From Anaerolineae bacterium (GTDB taxonomy: Bacteria > Chloroflexota > Anaerolineae > Epilineales > JAHCIE01), in NCBI GenBank assembly GCA_026129165.1, contig JAHCIP010000023.1, positions 1 to 35,413 of the forward strand: DNA of 35,413 bases. Direction: 5' to 3'. Made by a program: the position numbers and the translations under genes. Numbering within the stretch: position 1 is the first letter of the stretch; every line of letters begins with the position of its first letter. Under the pieces are notes generated by a model. That model was given only the letters and a program-made list of their open reading frames with translations, searched no databases and was not told the DNA's origin. This document shows positions 1 to 7,395 of this stretch, piece after piece.

Positions 1-1
1 G

Positions 2-832
2 GGCACGGGCTGGCCGGCCAACGCGACGGCTACCCTGCTGTGGGACACGGGCCAGAACCAGACGGCCCTCAGCCAGTTCCAGACGGACAGCCAGGGGGCG
101 TTCTCCGTGCCGGTGGTCATCCCCAACGCCGAGGCGCAAGGCATCCGCTTCATCGAAGCCCGCTTTGAAAGCCCGCAGATGCTGGTGGGGAACATCCCGC
201 GCTGGAAGCTGTCGGAGACGGCGACCACGGTGCTAAGCAAGATGTGGGAGACCATCTTCCTGGCCCTCATCGGCACCACGCTGTCCGTCCTGCTGAGCGC
301 GCCGCTAAGCTTCCTGGGCGCGCGCAACATCATGCACGGCACGGTCGTCACGGAGGTGGTCTACTTCGTCGTGCGCACGATTTTCAACATCCTGCGCTCC
401 ATTGAAGTCCTCATCATCGTCGTCATCTGGGCCGTCGTGGTGGGCATCGGCTCGTTCGCCGGCGTGCTGGCGATTGCCGTGCACGGCGTGGGCGCGCTGG
501 GCAAGCTCTACTCCGAGGCCATTGAGAGCATTGACCCCGGCCCCATCGAGGCCCTGCGCGCCACGGGCGCGAGCCGCCTCCAAACCATCGTCTATGCCGT
601 CCTGCCCCAGGTTGTCCCGGCCTTCATCTCGTTTACGTTCTACCGCTGGGACATCAATGTGCGCATGGCGACGGTCATCGGCCTGGTCGGCGGCGGCGGC
701 ATCGGCTTTATCCTCATCCAGTACATGAACCTCCTGCTCTGGCAGCGCGCTGCCACCGCTATCTGGCTCATCGTCGTCGTGGTGATGGCGATGGACTACG
801 CCAGTTCTTATGTCCGGCATAAGGTTGTCTAG
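2..832 (+). CDS. phnE: Phosphonate-type ABC transporter permease (PhnE family), 5' end missing
   Basis: Inner-membrane permease of a phosphonate/phosphite-type ABC importer. The frame is open from base 2, so the gene starts upstream of the window; an ATG at 107 is internal. The first ~55 visible residues form a soluble, beta-rich stretch. Membrane segments follow, beginning at WETIFLALIGTTLSVLLSAP. The cytoplasmic EAA loop that contacts the ATPase is clear (EAIESIDPGPIEALRATGAS, then LPQVVP). The C-terminus has further membrane helices and ends SYVRHKVV. A soluble N-terminal extension is unusual beside the short E. coli PhnE. The ATPase and binding protein, if present, lie outside the window. 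Substrate is inferred from family only. Confidence 0.85.
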   Translation, partial: GTGWPANATATLLWDTGQNQTALSQFQTDSQGAFSVPVVIPNAEAQGIRFIEARFESPQMLVGNIPRWKLSETATTVLSKMWETIFLALIGTTLSVLLSAPLSFLGARNIMHGTVVTEVVYFVVRTIFNILRSIEVLIIVVIWAVVVGIGSFAGVLAIAVHGVGALGKLYSEAIESIDPGPIEALRATGASRLQTIVYAVLPQVVPAFISFTFYRWDINVRMATVIGLVGGGGIGFILIQYMNLLLWQRAATAIWLIVVVVMAMDYASSYVRHKVV

Positions 833-837
833 GACGG

Positions 838-896
838 GACGGAAGACGAAAGACGAAAGACGAACCTCCGTCCTCGGTCTTCCGTCTTCCGTCCTC
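838..896. repeat. Tandem heptanucleotide array forming a hairpin
   Basis: From 841 to 896 the DNA reads as eight successive 7-mers: GGAAGAC, GAAAGAC, GAAAGAC, GAACCTC, CGTCCTC, GGTCTTC, CGTCTTC, CGTCCTC. Purine-rich units come first and pyrimidine-rich units second, so 838-854 pairs with 877-893 at 16 of 17 positions. It sits between the permease stop and the kinase RBS and could act as a transcription or mRNA-processing signal. There is no T-run, so it is not a classical terminator. Confidence 0.8.
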
Positions 897-909
897 CACA
901 GGAGGAGCC

Positions 910-1845
910 ATGGAACCGACGCCGCATGTGGTCGTGATGGGCGCGGCCAGCATTGATATCAAAGGCCGCGCGCTGGAACCGCTTCTCCCGCTCACCTCGA
1001 ACCCTGGCGCCATCCAGTTGGGGCTGGGTGGCTGCGCCCGCAATGTAGCCGAGAACCTGGCCCGGCTCGGCATCTCGACGACGCTGGTGTCGGTGGTTGG
1101 GTCGGACCTGTTCGGCCAGGCCATCCTCAGTCACACCGCCGACGCTGGCGTGGATGTCAGTCCTGTCATTGTCTCGCCGGACTACCATACCGGCGCGTAT
1201 CTGACACTCCTGGAAGCGGAGGGCCAGACGCTGGTCTGCCTGGATGATATGTCGGCCCTCGAGATGTTGACGCCTGAGTTGGTAGCCAGCCAGGACGACC
1301 TGTTCTACGGGGCGGACATGATCATCGTGGACGCCAACCTGCCGCAGCCGACGCTCGAGTGCGTGGCGCAACTGGCGCGGAGCGAAGGCATCCCCCTGTG
1401 CGTAGACCCCACGTCAGTCATTCTGGCCCCCAAGCTGACCCATCTCCTCAACCAGATTGATCTGTTCGTGCCCAATATGGCCGAGGCCGAAGTATACTGC
1501 GGCTGTGATGTGGGCGACCGCGAGCAGGCCATCGGCGTGGCGCGAACGCTGGTCAAACGCGGCGTCGGGACGGCCATTGTAACGCTCGGTGCGGAGGGCG
1601 TCGCCTTCGCCACGTTCGATGAAAGTGGCTGGATTCCTGCCTTCCCCATTGACGACATTGTGGACCCGACCGGCGTGGGCGCGGCGCTGACAGCGGGCGT
1701 CATCTTCGGCTTGCTGAACCAGGTGCCGCTGGACGAGGCGGTGCGCCTGGGCGCGTCGGCCGCCGCCTTGACCCTGCAATCCCCGGAGACCGTTCGCTCC
1801 GACCTAAACCTGGACATGCTGTACGACAAGATCATGGTGTTCTAG
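910..1845 (+). CDS. PfkB-family carbohydrate kinase, pseudouridine-kinase-like, catalytic Asp replaced
   Basis: Ribokinase-fold protein of 311 residues. The N-terminal substrate region (GAASIDIKG, TSNPG, GGCARNVAENLARLG) resembles pseudouridine kinase (PsuK/YeiC), which phosphorylates pseudouridine. A C-terminal PfkB signature is recognisable, but it reads DPTGVGAALTAG at residues 252-263. The family consensus has GAGD, whose Asp is the catalytic base; here that position is Ala258. The protein may therefore be inactive, altered in chemistry or regulatory. The start is set by AGGAGG just upstream (cacaggaggagccATG). No pseudouridine glycosidase (PsuG) gene is visible beside it. The family is certain, the substrate is not. 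Confidence 0.85.
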   Translation: MEPTPHVVVMGAASIDIKGRALEPLLPLTSNPGAIQLGLGGCARNVAENLARLGISTTLVSVVGSDLFGQAILSHTADAGVDVSPVIVSPDYHTGAYLTLLEAEGQTLVCLDDMSALEMLTPELVASQDDLFYGADMIIVDANLPQPTLECVAQLARSEGIPLCVDPTSVILAPKLTHLLNQIDLFVPNMAEAEVYCGCDVGDREQAIGVARTLVKRGVGTAIVTLGAEGVAFATFDESGWIPAFPIDDIVDPTGVGAALTAGVIFGLLNQVPLDEAVRLGASAAALTLQSPETVRSDLNLDMLYDKIMVF

Positions 1846-1877
1846 CACTGAGGCCAGGCTCTACGGGAGATTCAGGC

Positions 1878-2756
1878 ATGGCGTTACCCCCTACCTCGGC
1901 TCCACTGGAGACCACGCCGGCCGTCGGTCTTGTCGGCTGGATCCAGCGCCACCCCCTGATCGCGTTCTTTGTCCTGGCTTTCGCGCTCACCTGGCCGCTC
2001 ATGATTCTGGAGGCGCTGCGCTCGCAGGGGCGGTTCGCGTTCCCCTCCATTGTGTTCTTGCTCTTGATGGCCTACGGTCCCACCTACGCCGCCCTGATTG
2101 TGACAGGCGTCACGAGTGGTAAGGCTGGGATTGGCGCCTTGCTCCGTCGGCTCCTCGTGTGGCGGGTGGGGCCAGGCTGGTACGCGGTGGCGATACTCGG
2201 TCTGCCCGCGCTGTTCCTCATCGCCAATCAGGTGAGCCTGGGGCTGGGCAATCCGCCCCTCGCCTGGCCGCCGCTGCCCATTGGGCCTGTCCTCAGTGTC
2301 GTCGTCCTCTTTGTGGTGAGCAGTCTGGTCAACGGCGAAGAGTTGGGGTGGCGAGGCTATGCGCTGCCTCGGCTCTTAGCCCGCCACAGCGCCCTGACGG
2401 CGAGCCTGATGCTCGGCACAGTGTGGGCGCTATTTCATCTGCCTTTATTCTGGACGGTCGGCTCGACGCAGTCGAGCGAACCGCCGCTGGGCTTCCTGGC
2501 GCGCACGCTCGCCATGTCGGTGATCGTGACCTGGCTCTTCACCAATACGCGTGGGAGTGTCCTGCTGAGCATCCTATTGCATGCCGCCGCGAATACCTGG
2601 TCCCAGGTTATCCCCGGCATTGATACGGCGCATTATCCCGCTGGGTCGGTCTATTGGCTGTCCATCGGCTTGCTCTGCCTGACCGCTGTGGTCGTCGTGG
2701 CCGTGGCCGGTCCGGCTCGCCTCTCGCGCGCGTTGCCGAGTGAGACGGGCGTTTAA
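1878..2756 (+). CDS. CPBP-family intramembrane glutamic protease
   Basis: Multi-pass membrane protein of 292 residues with the CPBP (CAAX protease/bacteriocin-processing) signature. Motif 1 is NGEELGWRG with Glu154 and Glu155. Motif 2 is LFHLPLFW. A later His lies in ILLHAAANTWSQ. These residues form the membrane-embedded active site known from Rce1-like proteins. Bacterial members process prenylated or secreted peptides or give bacteriocin self-immunity; the target here is unknown. The start has GGGAG about 8 nt upstream. It lies 32 bp after the kinase and 23 bp before the MFS gene, so the three may be co-transcribed. Confidence 0.88.
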   Translation: MALPPTSAPLETTPAVGLVGWIQRHPLIAFFVLAFALTWPLMILEALRSQGRFAFPSIVFLLLMAYGPTYAALIVTGVTSGKAGIGALLRRLLVWRVGPGWYAVAILGLPALFLIANQVSLGLGNPPLAWPPLPIGPVLSVVVLFVVSSLVNGEELGWRGYALPRLLARHSALTASLMLGTVWALFHLPLFWTVGSTQSSEPPLGFLARTLAMSVIVTWLFTNTRGSVLLSILLHAAANTWSQVIPGIDTAHYPAGSVYWLSIGLLCLTAVVVVAVAGPARLSRALPSETGV

Positions 2757-2779
2757 ATCAGAAGTTCTCAGGAGAAGGT

Positions 2780-4075
2780 ATGGTTTCGCAGGAGGTGGGT
2801 GGAGGAAGCCGGACGCGGACGGACTGGCGGCACTATGCCTGGGTTGTGGTGGCCGTCACGTTTAGCGTGCTGTTTGTAGCGGCGGGCGTGCGCTCCATCG
2901 CGGGTGTCTTGATTGTCCCGCTGGAGGCCGAGTTTGGCTGGGACCGCGCCGCCATCTCGCTGGCGGTGGCCGTCAGCCTGCTAGCCTTTGGCTTTGGCGC
3001 GCCGTTGGGCGGCAGCCTGATGGACCGCATCGGACCGCGCAAGGTGATGCTGGCGGGGCTGCTCCTCATCGCCGCCGGGTTAGCGCCCATGCTGCTGATG
3101 CAGACCCTGTGGCAGTTCCACCTGCTGTGGGGGCTGGTGGTGGGCGTGGGCACGGGCGCGCTGGCGAACGTCGTCGCGGCGACCGTCGCCAACCGCTGGT
3201 TCGTCGTCCACCGGGGCGTCATCCTGGGGCTGCTCGGCGCGGCCTCGTCGGCCGGGCAGCTTGTCTTCCTGCCGGCCATGCAACTGCTGACCGTTCAGTC
3301 CGGCTGGCGCTCGGCGGTGGCGGTCCTGGCCGTCGCCTCGGCGGTTCTGTTCATCCCCGTCGCTCTCTGGATGCGCAACCGCCCGGAAGACGCCCGTACC
3401 CGCGCCTACGGCGACCACCGAACATCACCGACGGCGCATCACCGTCCAGTGGCGACGGCGGAAAAGCGGACCTCGCTGGCCGAAGCGGTGCGCACATGCG
3501 ACTTCTGGCTGTTGGCGGGCAGCTTCTTCGTCTGCGGCTACACCTCCAACGGCCTCGTCGGGACGCACCTCATCCCCCACGCCATCGAACACGGCTTTAC
3601 CCAGGTCGCGGCGGCCGGGGCCGTCGGGTTGATGGGGGCGATGAACGTCATCGGCACGCTGGGGTCGGGCTGGCTGACCGACCGCTTCGACAACCGCAAG
3701 CTGCTGGCCTGCTACTACGGCTTCCGCGCCCTGTCCATCGCCGCCCTGCCCTTTATCTTCGAGTACCAGCACCTGCTCCTGTTCGCCGTCGTCTACGGCC
3801 TGGACTGGATCGCCACCGTCCCGCCCACGGTCAACCTGACGGCGCGGCGCTTTGGGCGCGGCTCGCTGGGGACGCTCTACGGCTGGATTTTCTGCTCGCA
3901 CATGATTGGCGCGGCGCTGGCCGCCTACGCCGGCGGCTTCTTCCGCACCGCCCTGGGCGACTACCACCTCATCTTCCTCTCGGCGGCCATCATGGGCCTC
4001 ATCGCCGTGGGCTTGTCCATGAGCATCACCCCCGCGCGGAAGATGGTCCTGACGGAGGCAGCGAGTGGAGACTAG
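2780..4075 (+). CDS. MFS transporter
   Basis: Major facilitator superfamily permease of 431 residues with about 12 membrane helices. The loop between helices 2 and 3 carries the MFS motif A (GGSLMDRIGPRKVML). The equivalent in the second half is GSGWLTDRFDNRKLL. A long polar central loop (DARTRAYGDHRTS...) separates the halves. Overall it resembles monocarboxylate or oxalate/formate porter-like MFS proteins, so an organic anion is a reasonable but unproven substrate. The start follows AGGAGAAGGT. It is the last high-GC gene before the lower-GC restriction-modification island. Confidence 0.85.
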   Translation: MVSQEVGGGSRTRTDWRHYAWVVVAVTFSVLFVAAGVRSIAGVLIVPLEAEFGWDRAAISLAVAVSLLAFGFGAPLGGSLMDRIGPRKVMLAGLLLIAAGLAPMLLMQTLWQFHLLWGLVVGVGTGALANVVAATVANRWFVVHRGVILGLLGAASSAGQLVFLPAMQLLTVQSGWRSAVAVLAVASAVLFIPVALWMRNRPEDARTRAYGDHRTSPTAHHRPVATAEKRTSLAEAVRTCDFWLLAGSFFVCGYTSNGLVGTHLIPHAIEHGFTQVAAAGAVGLMGAMNVIGTLGSGWLTDRFDNRKLLACYYGFRALSIAALPFIFEYQHLLLFAVVYGLDWIATVPPTVNLTARRFGRGSLGTLYGWIFCSHMIGAALAAYAGGFFRTALGDYHLIFLSAAIMGLIAVGLSMSITPARKMVLTEAASGD

Positions 4076-4130
4076 AGAGGAGTAGGTTTTTGGGACCGAG
4101 CTGTCGCAGGAGCCTTTCTTCTGCAGGAGG

Positions 4131-4826
4131 TTACTGCGTTGGAGTAGGGTCTATTACGCTTTGAGCGTCACGGAAGGCTGCATAATTGCATCGTTCTTGA
4201 AGAGGGCAAATGTTACATTTTGGATTCCACATCGTGCATACCATTGCCCCAAAATCAATAAGAGTTAAATTCCAGGTTCCCACACCATTCTCGGGAGCAA
4301 CTCGTTGTGCCTCCTGCCAAAGTTGCGGATCATTTCGCGCTCGTGCCCTTGTAGACTTAAATCCAAAAAATCGTTGGAGGATACGAGCAACATTGGTGTC
4401 AAGAACCGCAAGCGGCTGTGAGAAGGCATTGGCACAAACTGACCGTGCCATGTACGGTCCTACTCCCGGTAAAGTAAGTAGTACCTGTTCAGTGTCAGGA
4501 ATTCGTCCGTCATGAACTCCTTTTATTATGCGCGCGGATTGCACTAGACGGACAGACCTGAAGTGAAATCCAAGAGGATAGAGAATCTCGGCCATTTCCT
4601 CAAGAGAGGCTTCCGCCAGATCATCTATAGTAGGATATTTTTCTAGGATACTATTATAAACGGCAATGACTCGTGGTGCGTCTGTCTGCTGGAGAAGAAA
4701 CTCGGCGACGAAAATGTGGTAAGGATCGCTAGTGTGCCGCCAAGGAAAGTAGCGCAGTCGCCCCTGTCCCCACTCCTGCAAACGACAACGAAACCAACAG
4801 CGATCTGCGTCTAATTGATCACTCAT
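4131..4826 (-). CDS. HhH-GPD DNA glycosylase, Mig-like T:G mismatch thymine glycosylase
   Basis: Base-excision repair glycosylase of 231 residues in the EndoIII/MutY superfamily. The helix-hairpin-helix is LPGVGPYMA (residues 119-127). The active-site Asp is D143 in VLDTNVARIL. The 4Fe-4S loop is Cys197-x6-Cys204-x2-Cys207-x5-Cys213. Tyr125 plus Asp143 matches the Tyr/Asp pair of Mig.MthI, the thymine-DNA glycosylase next to a GGCC cytosine methyltransferase on a Methanothermobacter plasmid. FPWRH, a conserved superfamily motif, is at 27-31. The protein lacks the C-terminal NUDIX-like domain of full MutY. It is divergent from the cytosine methyltransferase at 5125, where it would repair T:G mismatches left by 5-methylcytosine deamination. 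An adenine-glycosylase role is the alternative. Confidence 0.85.
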   Translation of the reverse strand: MSDQLDADRCWFRCRLQEWGQGRLRYFPWRHTSDPYHIFVAEFLLQQTDAPRVIAVYNSILEKYPTIDDLAEASLEEMAEILYPLGFHFRSVRLVQSARIIKGVHDGRIPDTEQVLLTLPGVGPYMARSVCANAFSQPLAVLDTNVARILQRFFGFKSTRARARNDPQLWQEAQRVAPENGVGTWNLTLIDFGAMVCTMWNPKCNICPLQERCNYAAFRDAQSVIDPTPTQ

Positions 4827-4862
4827 TCCCTCTCGCTTGATGTATAGAACATTAATGCTATA

Positions 4863-4891
4863 ATTCTACATGCAGTGAAGGCACAGGGCAA
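4863..4891 (-). promoter_or_regulatory. Candidate promoter for the Mig-like glycosylase
   Basis: Read on the minus strand: TTGCCC (4886-4891), 17 bp, then TAGAAT (4863-4868). The expected transcript start near 4856 leaves a leader of about 30 nt containing GAGAGGGA before the ATG at 4826. Confidence 0.5.
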
Positions 4892-5031
4892 GGATGTATT
4901 AGTCCCGTTATGTTAATATATGGGGATTCTCCCATTTTCAAACCTACGAGACATAGAAATACTACATCTAGGAATACTTCTTGCTCACCCCACAAGATAT
5001 GGGCAAACATATCTGCGGGCTGTGTAATCTT

Positions 5032-5060
5032 TTGACAGGGACCAATTAATCTGCTAAACT
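5032..5060 (+). promoter_or_regulatory. Candidate promoter P1 for the cytosine methyltransferase
   Basis: Consensus -35 TTGACA (5032-5037), 17 bp spacer, and extended -10 TGC-TAAACT (hexamer 5055-5060). It lies in the divergent control region between the glycosylase and methyltransferase. The AT-rich stretch 4892-5031 to its left shows no convincing gene; an open frame on the minus strand at 4858-5133 overlaps all three promoters here. Confidence 0.5.
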
Positions 5061-5076
5061 CGACCGCGTCTTCCAA

Positions 5077-5105
5077 TTGGAATATAGCGTGATAGTTCCT
5101 ATTAT
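5077..5105 (+). promoter_or_regulatory. Candidate promoter P2 for the cytosine methyltransferase
   Basis: TTGGAA (5077-5082), 17 bp spacer, TATTAT (5100-5105). The transcript would start near 5112, just before the GTG at 5125. This argues against the far-upstream TTG codon at 5077 as the methyltransferase start, because that codon is part of the -35 box. Confidence 0.5.
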
Positions 5106-5124
5106 CAGCGTTGTGAGGGTCAAA

Positions 5125-6270
5125 GTGGAGCATACTAACGGACGTTCTCCCAACTTTGCAAACCTAGTAACAAGACCGTACACATCTCCGGGCGAGCCAT
5201 TCACTTTACCTGAAGTGTACGGTTCTCCGACCGCTGCCTCGTTCTTTAGCGGAATAGGTGGGTTTGATCTTGGCTTTGAACGGGCGGGGTTTCAGATTAC
5301 GATGCAGTGCGAGATTAACGAGTTCTGTAATCAAATTCTTGCACAGCATTGGCCGCACATACCTCGGTTTAAGGACATAAGGAGACTCGATGACGCAGCT
5401 ATCCCTACCTCTGAGGTTTGGCTCGGAGGATTCCCCTGCCAAGATGTCTCGCTGGCACGAATGGGGCCGCGAGATGGGCTTAGAGGGAGAAGCTCTGGAC
5501 TCTTTCATCGATTCGCTGAGCTTATTAGAGAACGGCGCCCCAGAGTTGTTGTCATCGAAAACGTTCCGGGGCTACTTTCTTCCCATGGAGGACGAGACTT
5601 CCAAGTCGTTATACAAACGCTGGCCCTCATCGGGTATAGTGTTGGATGGCGTGTGCTTAACAGCCGATACTTCGGAGTCCCCCAATCACGTCAACGAGTC
5701 TACATTGTTGGATGTTATCAGGGCGGAACAGGCCCCGCAGAGATACTATTTGAGCCCGAATGCAGCAGCCGGCATGTTGCGTCGAGCAAAACAGATGGAT
5801 CGAACTCTGTTTCGCCCTTTAAGCGAGAGCTTAACGTTGTTAGCTCAACAGGCGAACCAACCGACATTGTTGTCCAAGGAATCGCCTACTGCCTCTACGC
5901 CTGCTCCGCTAGACACACAGGAACCGATTGGAGCCGAACCTACGTTCCCCACAGAGATGGACGAGTACGACGATTAATGCCGCATGAATGCGAAGGGCTG
6001 CAAGGGTTTCCTCGTAACTGGACAATGCCCAATAATCCGCCTGACGATGTAGAGAAACTTGATACATTCCGCTACACTGCTCTCGGTAATGCAGTGACAG
6101 TACCTGTTGCAGAGTGGCTTGCACGGCGGATCAAGGCATACCTTCAAGGGCAATTAAGCGCATCCGGAACTTGCAGTTGCACTATGCAATCTAGGCAAGA
6201 TCCTCACGACGTTTACGAAGTAGATCAGGGTGTGGCCGATCATTTAGTTGAACTGGCAGGCGTTCAGTAG
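5125..6270 (+). CDS. DNA (cytosine-5-)methyltransferase
   Basis: Transfers a methyl group from SAM to C5 of cytosine in a specific duplex site, protecting host DNA from the adjacent endonuclease. Motifs occur in canonical order: motif I FFSGIGGFDLGFERAG (~39-54), motif IV GGFPCQDVS with nucleophile Cys105, motif VI IENVPG (Glu145), motif VIII QSRQRVYIVG (~187), a short target-recognition region, motif IX RRLMPHECEGLQGFP (~283-297) and motif X YTALGNAVTVPVAEWLARRI. I chose GTG 5125 because GAGGG lies 5 nt upstream and it follows promoter P2. GTG 5113 and TTG 5077 are in-frame alternatives. Its 3' end overlaps the convergent HNH gene by 80 bp, and a second frame is nested inside (5390-5977). 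Confidence 0.9.
   Translation: MEHTNGRSPNFANLVTRPYTSPGEPFTLPEVYGSPTAASFFSGIGGFDLGFERAGFQITMQCEINEFCNQILAQHWPHIPRFKDIRRLDDAAIPTSEVWLGGFPCQDVSLARMGPRDGLRGRSSGLFHRFAELIRERRPRVVVIENVPGLLSSHGGRDFQVVIQTLALIGYSVGWRVLNSRYFGVPQSRQRVYIVGCYQGGTGPAEILFEPECSSRHVASSKTDGSNSVSPFKRELNVVSSTGEPTDIVVQGIAYCLYACSARHTGTDWSRTYVPHRDGRVRRLMPHECEGLQGFPRNWTMPNNPPDDVEKLDTFRYTALGNAVTVPVAEWLARRIKAYLQGQLSASGTCSCTMQSRQDPHDVYEVDQGVADHLVELAGVQ
5390..5977 (+). CDS. Nested overlapping ORF inside the methyltransferase, possible phage-type protein
   Basis: An uninterrupted 195-codon frame, shifted relative to the methyltransferase and lying wholly inside it. Its ATG follows AAGGAG with a 5-nt spacer (aaggagactcgATG), an unusually good internal ribosome binding site. 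The product contains SEDSPAKMSRW, LTADTSESPN and QRYYLSPNAAAGMLRRA, which resemble a family of phage proteins I recall next to or overlapping cytosine methyltransferases. Each motif lies opposite a conserved methyltransferase segment (GGFPCQDVS, LNSRYFGVPQSR, GPAEILFEPE), so part of the resemblance could be a shadow of methyltransferase conservation. It stops just before motif IX. No catalytic function can be assigned. Expression is plausible but unproven. Confidence 0.5.
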   Translation: MTQLSLPLRFGSEDSPAKMSRWHEWGREMGLEGEALDSFIDSLSLLENGAPELLSSKTFRGYFLPMEDETSKSLYKRWPSSGIVLDGVCLTADTSESPNHVNESTLLDVIRAEQAPQRYYLSPNAAAGMLRRAKQMDRTLFRPLSESLTLLAQQANQPTLLSKESPTASTPAPLDTQEPIGAEPTFPTEMDEYDD

Positions 6271-7381
6271 GGATAGCTCCAACAACCTGCTCTAGTATAT
6301 CAATACTAAAGCTCACTTGGTGAAGCATTTGAGAGGCATCCTGCGATAGAATAACACGGTAAACACCGTCCTCAAATACAATATGTAGCAGTCCTTCATC
6401 AAAAGCCCAATGGTGGAGCTTACACAGGGCGATACCATTGTGTACCTCATCTAGGTCATAACGCGACCATGGGACAATGTGGGCTGCATCGACTCCTGGA
6501 TTGTGGTTCAGCTTTGTTGGTGGGAATTGTGCCCCACACATGACGCACTGATAACCATAAGCGGCACGTACAGCACGCTTAAATCGTTCCTCTCGAACAC
6601 CTCGACGTTGGACGTATCGCAACCATCTCTCCCTCATCCGTTCTCGCAGTTCAAGGTTTTCGAGAGGTATCTGTTCAAGCGGCGGTGGTGCCTCCTCAAT
6701 GACTCCGTTAACCATCTCTAATAGTGCAGGCACCACATCCAGCATTTTTGCATAAGCAACCTCATAATCCCTGCTATGCTGCTCAACCTTCTTTTGAAGG
6801 GATTCTATGATTCCCCGTGTGTTCTGGGGTAGTGGACCACCGGACCGCACTATCTGTTCATGCTCAGCTAACAAGCTGGATATTTCAAGAGGGAGCAGCC
6901 CTCTTTTCGCCCAGATTGTCTCAATTTGAGCAACACGTGTCCCTATGGGGATTTCATAACCTTTGTTTGTTTGGTTTTGACACTCGATGAGAGCAGCCTC
7001 GGCCATGACCTTTTTATCAGGAGAAGCGGAACCTATCAGTTCTACGCGGCGAAGGTAGATGTGCTTCAAAATGAAAAGATCATTCTGAAGCACCGGTTCT
7101 CCCTCCCCCATTAGAGCTTCAGACCGAATTGGTCTAGGGAGCAATAGGGCATCGGCCACCTGTAGTTGAACCTGCGACCACTTACCTGCCTGATTGGTTT
7201 TGCGGAGGCGAAACTTTCCCTGTCCCCCTTCGCGCTTGAGATGTACATGTAAATCGAGAGTAATGGTACCAAGCTTCAAGCTGATGGGGTAATTGAGAAT
7301 ATGGGTAGGTCCAAGATTCTCGGCATTCTCTGAAATTTCATATTCGCCGCGCCCACTACTTGGCTGAAACGTAATTCGCAC
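6191..7381 (-). CDS. HNH restriction endonuclease
   Basis: Protein of 396 residues with a C-terminal HNH nuclease domain. Zinc ligands are Cys279/Cys282 (CVMC) and Cys320 with His323 (CKLH). The catalytic core is AHIVPW (His301), HNGIALC (Asn315) and HHWAFDEG. The N-terminal ~270 residues are unassigned and probably contain the DNA-recognition part, including a charged alpha-helical stretch around 170-215. It starts at GTG 7381 after GGGGGG, 14 bp downstream of the controller gene, and converges on the methyltransferase with an 80-bp tail-to-tail overlap. With the C5 methyltransferase and controller this is a type II restriction enzyme by context. The recognition site cannot be read from sequence. 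Confidence 0.85.
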   Translation of the reverse strand: MRITFQPSSGRGEYEISENAENLGPTHILNYPISLKLGTITLDLHVHLKREGGQGKFRLRKTNQAGKWSQVQLQVADALLLPRPIRSEALMGEGEPVLQNDLFILKHIYLRRVELIGSASPDKKVMAEAALIECQNQTNKGYEIPIGTRVAQIETIWAKRGLLPLEISSLLAEHEQIVRSGGPLPQNTRGIIESLQKKVEQHSRDYEVAYAKMLDVVPALLEMVNGVIEEAPPPLEQIPLENLELRERMRERWLRYVQRRGVREERFKRAVRAAYGYQCVMCGAQFPPTKLNHNPGVDAAHIVPWSRYDLDEVHNGIALCKLHHWAFDEGLLHIVFEDGVYRVILSQDASQMLHQVSFSIDILEQVVGAIPTERLPVQLNDRPHPDLLRKRREDLA

Positions 7382-7395
7382 TGTCCCCCCTATAC

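Noticed and set aside
5077..5124. TTG at 5077 as methyltransferase start
   Set aside because: The TTG is part of a good -35 box, no RBS precedes it, and homology begins only near 5230. GTG 5125 has GAGGG upstream.
4858..5133. Minus-strand open frame of 91 codons between the glycosylase and the methyltransferase
   Set aside because: It covers the candidate promoters of both flanking genes, has no recognisable domain and would place coding sequence over -35/-10 boxes.
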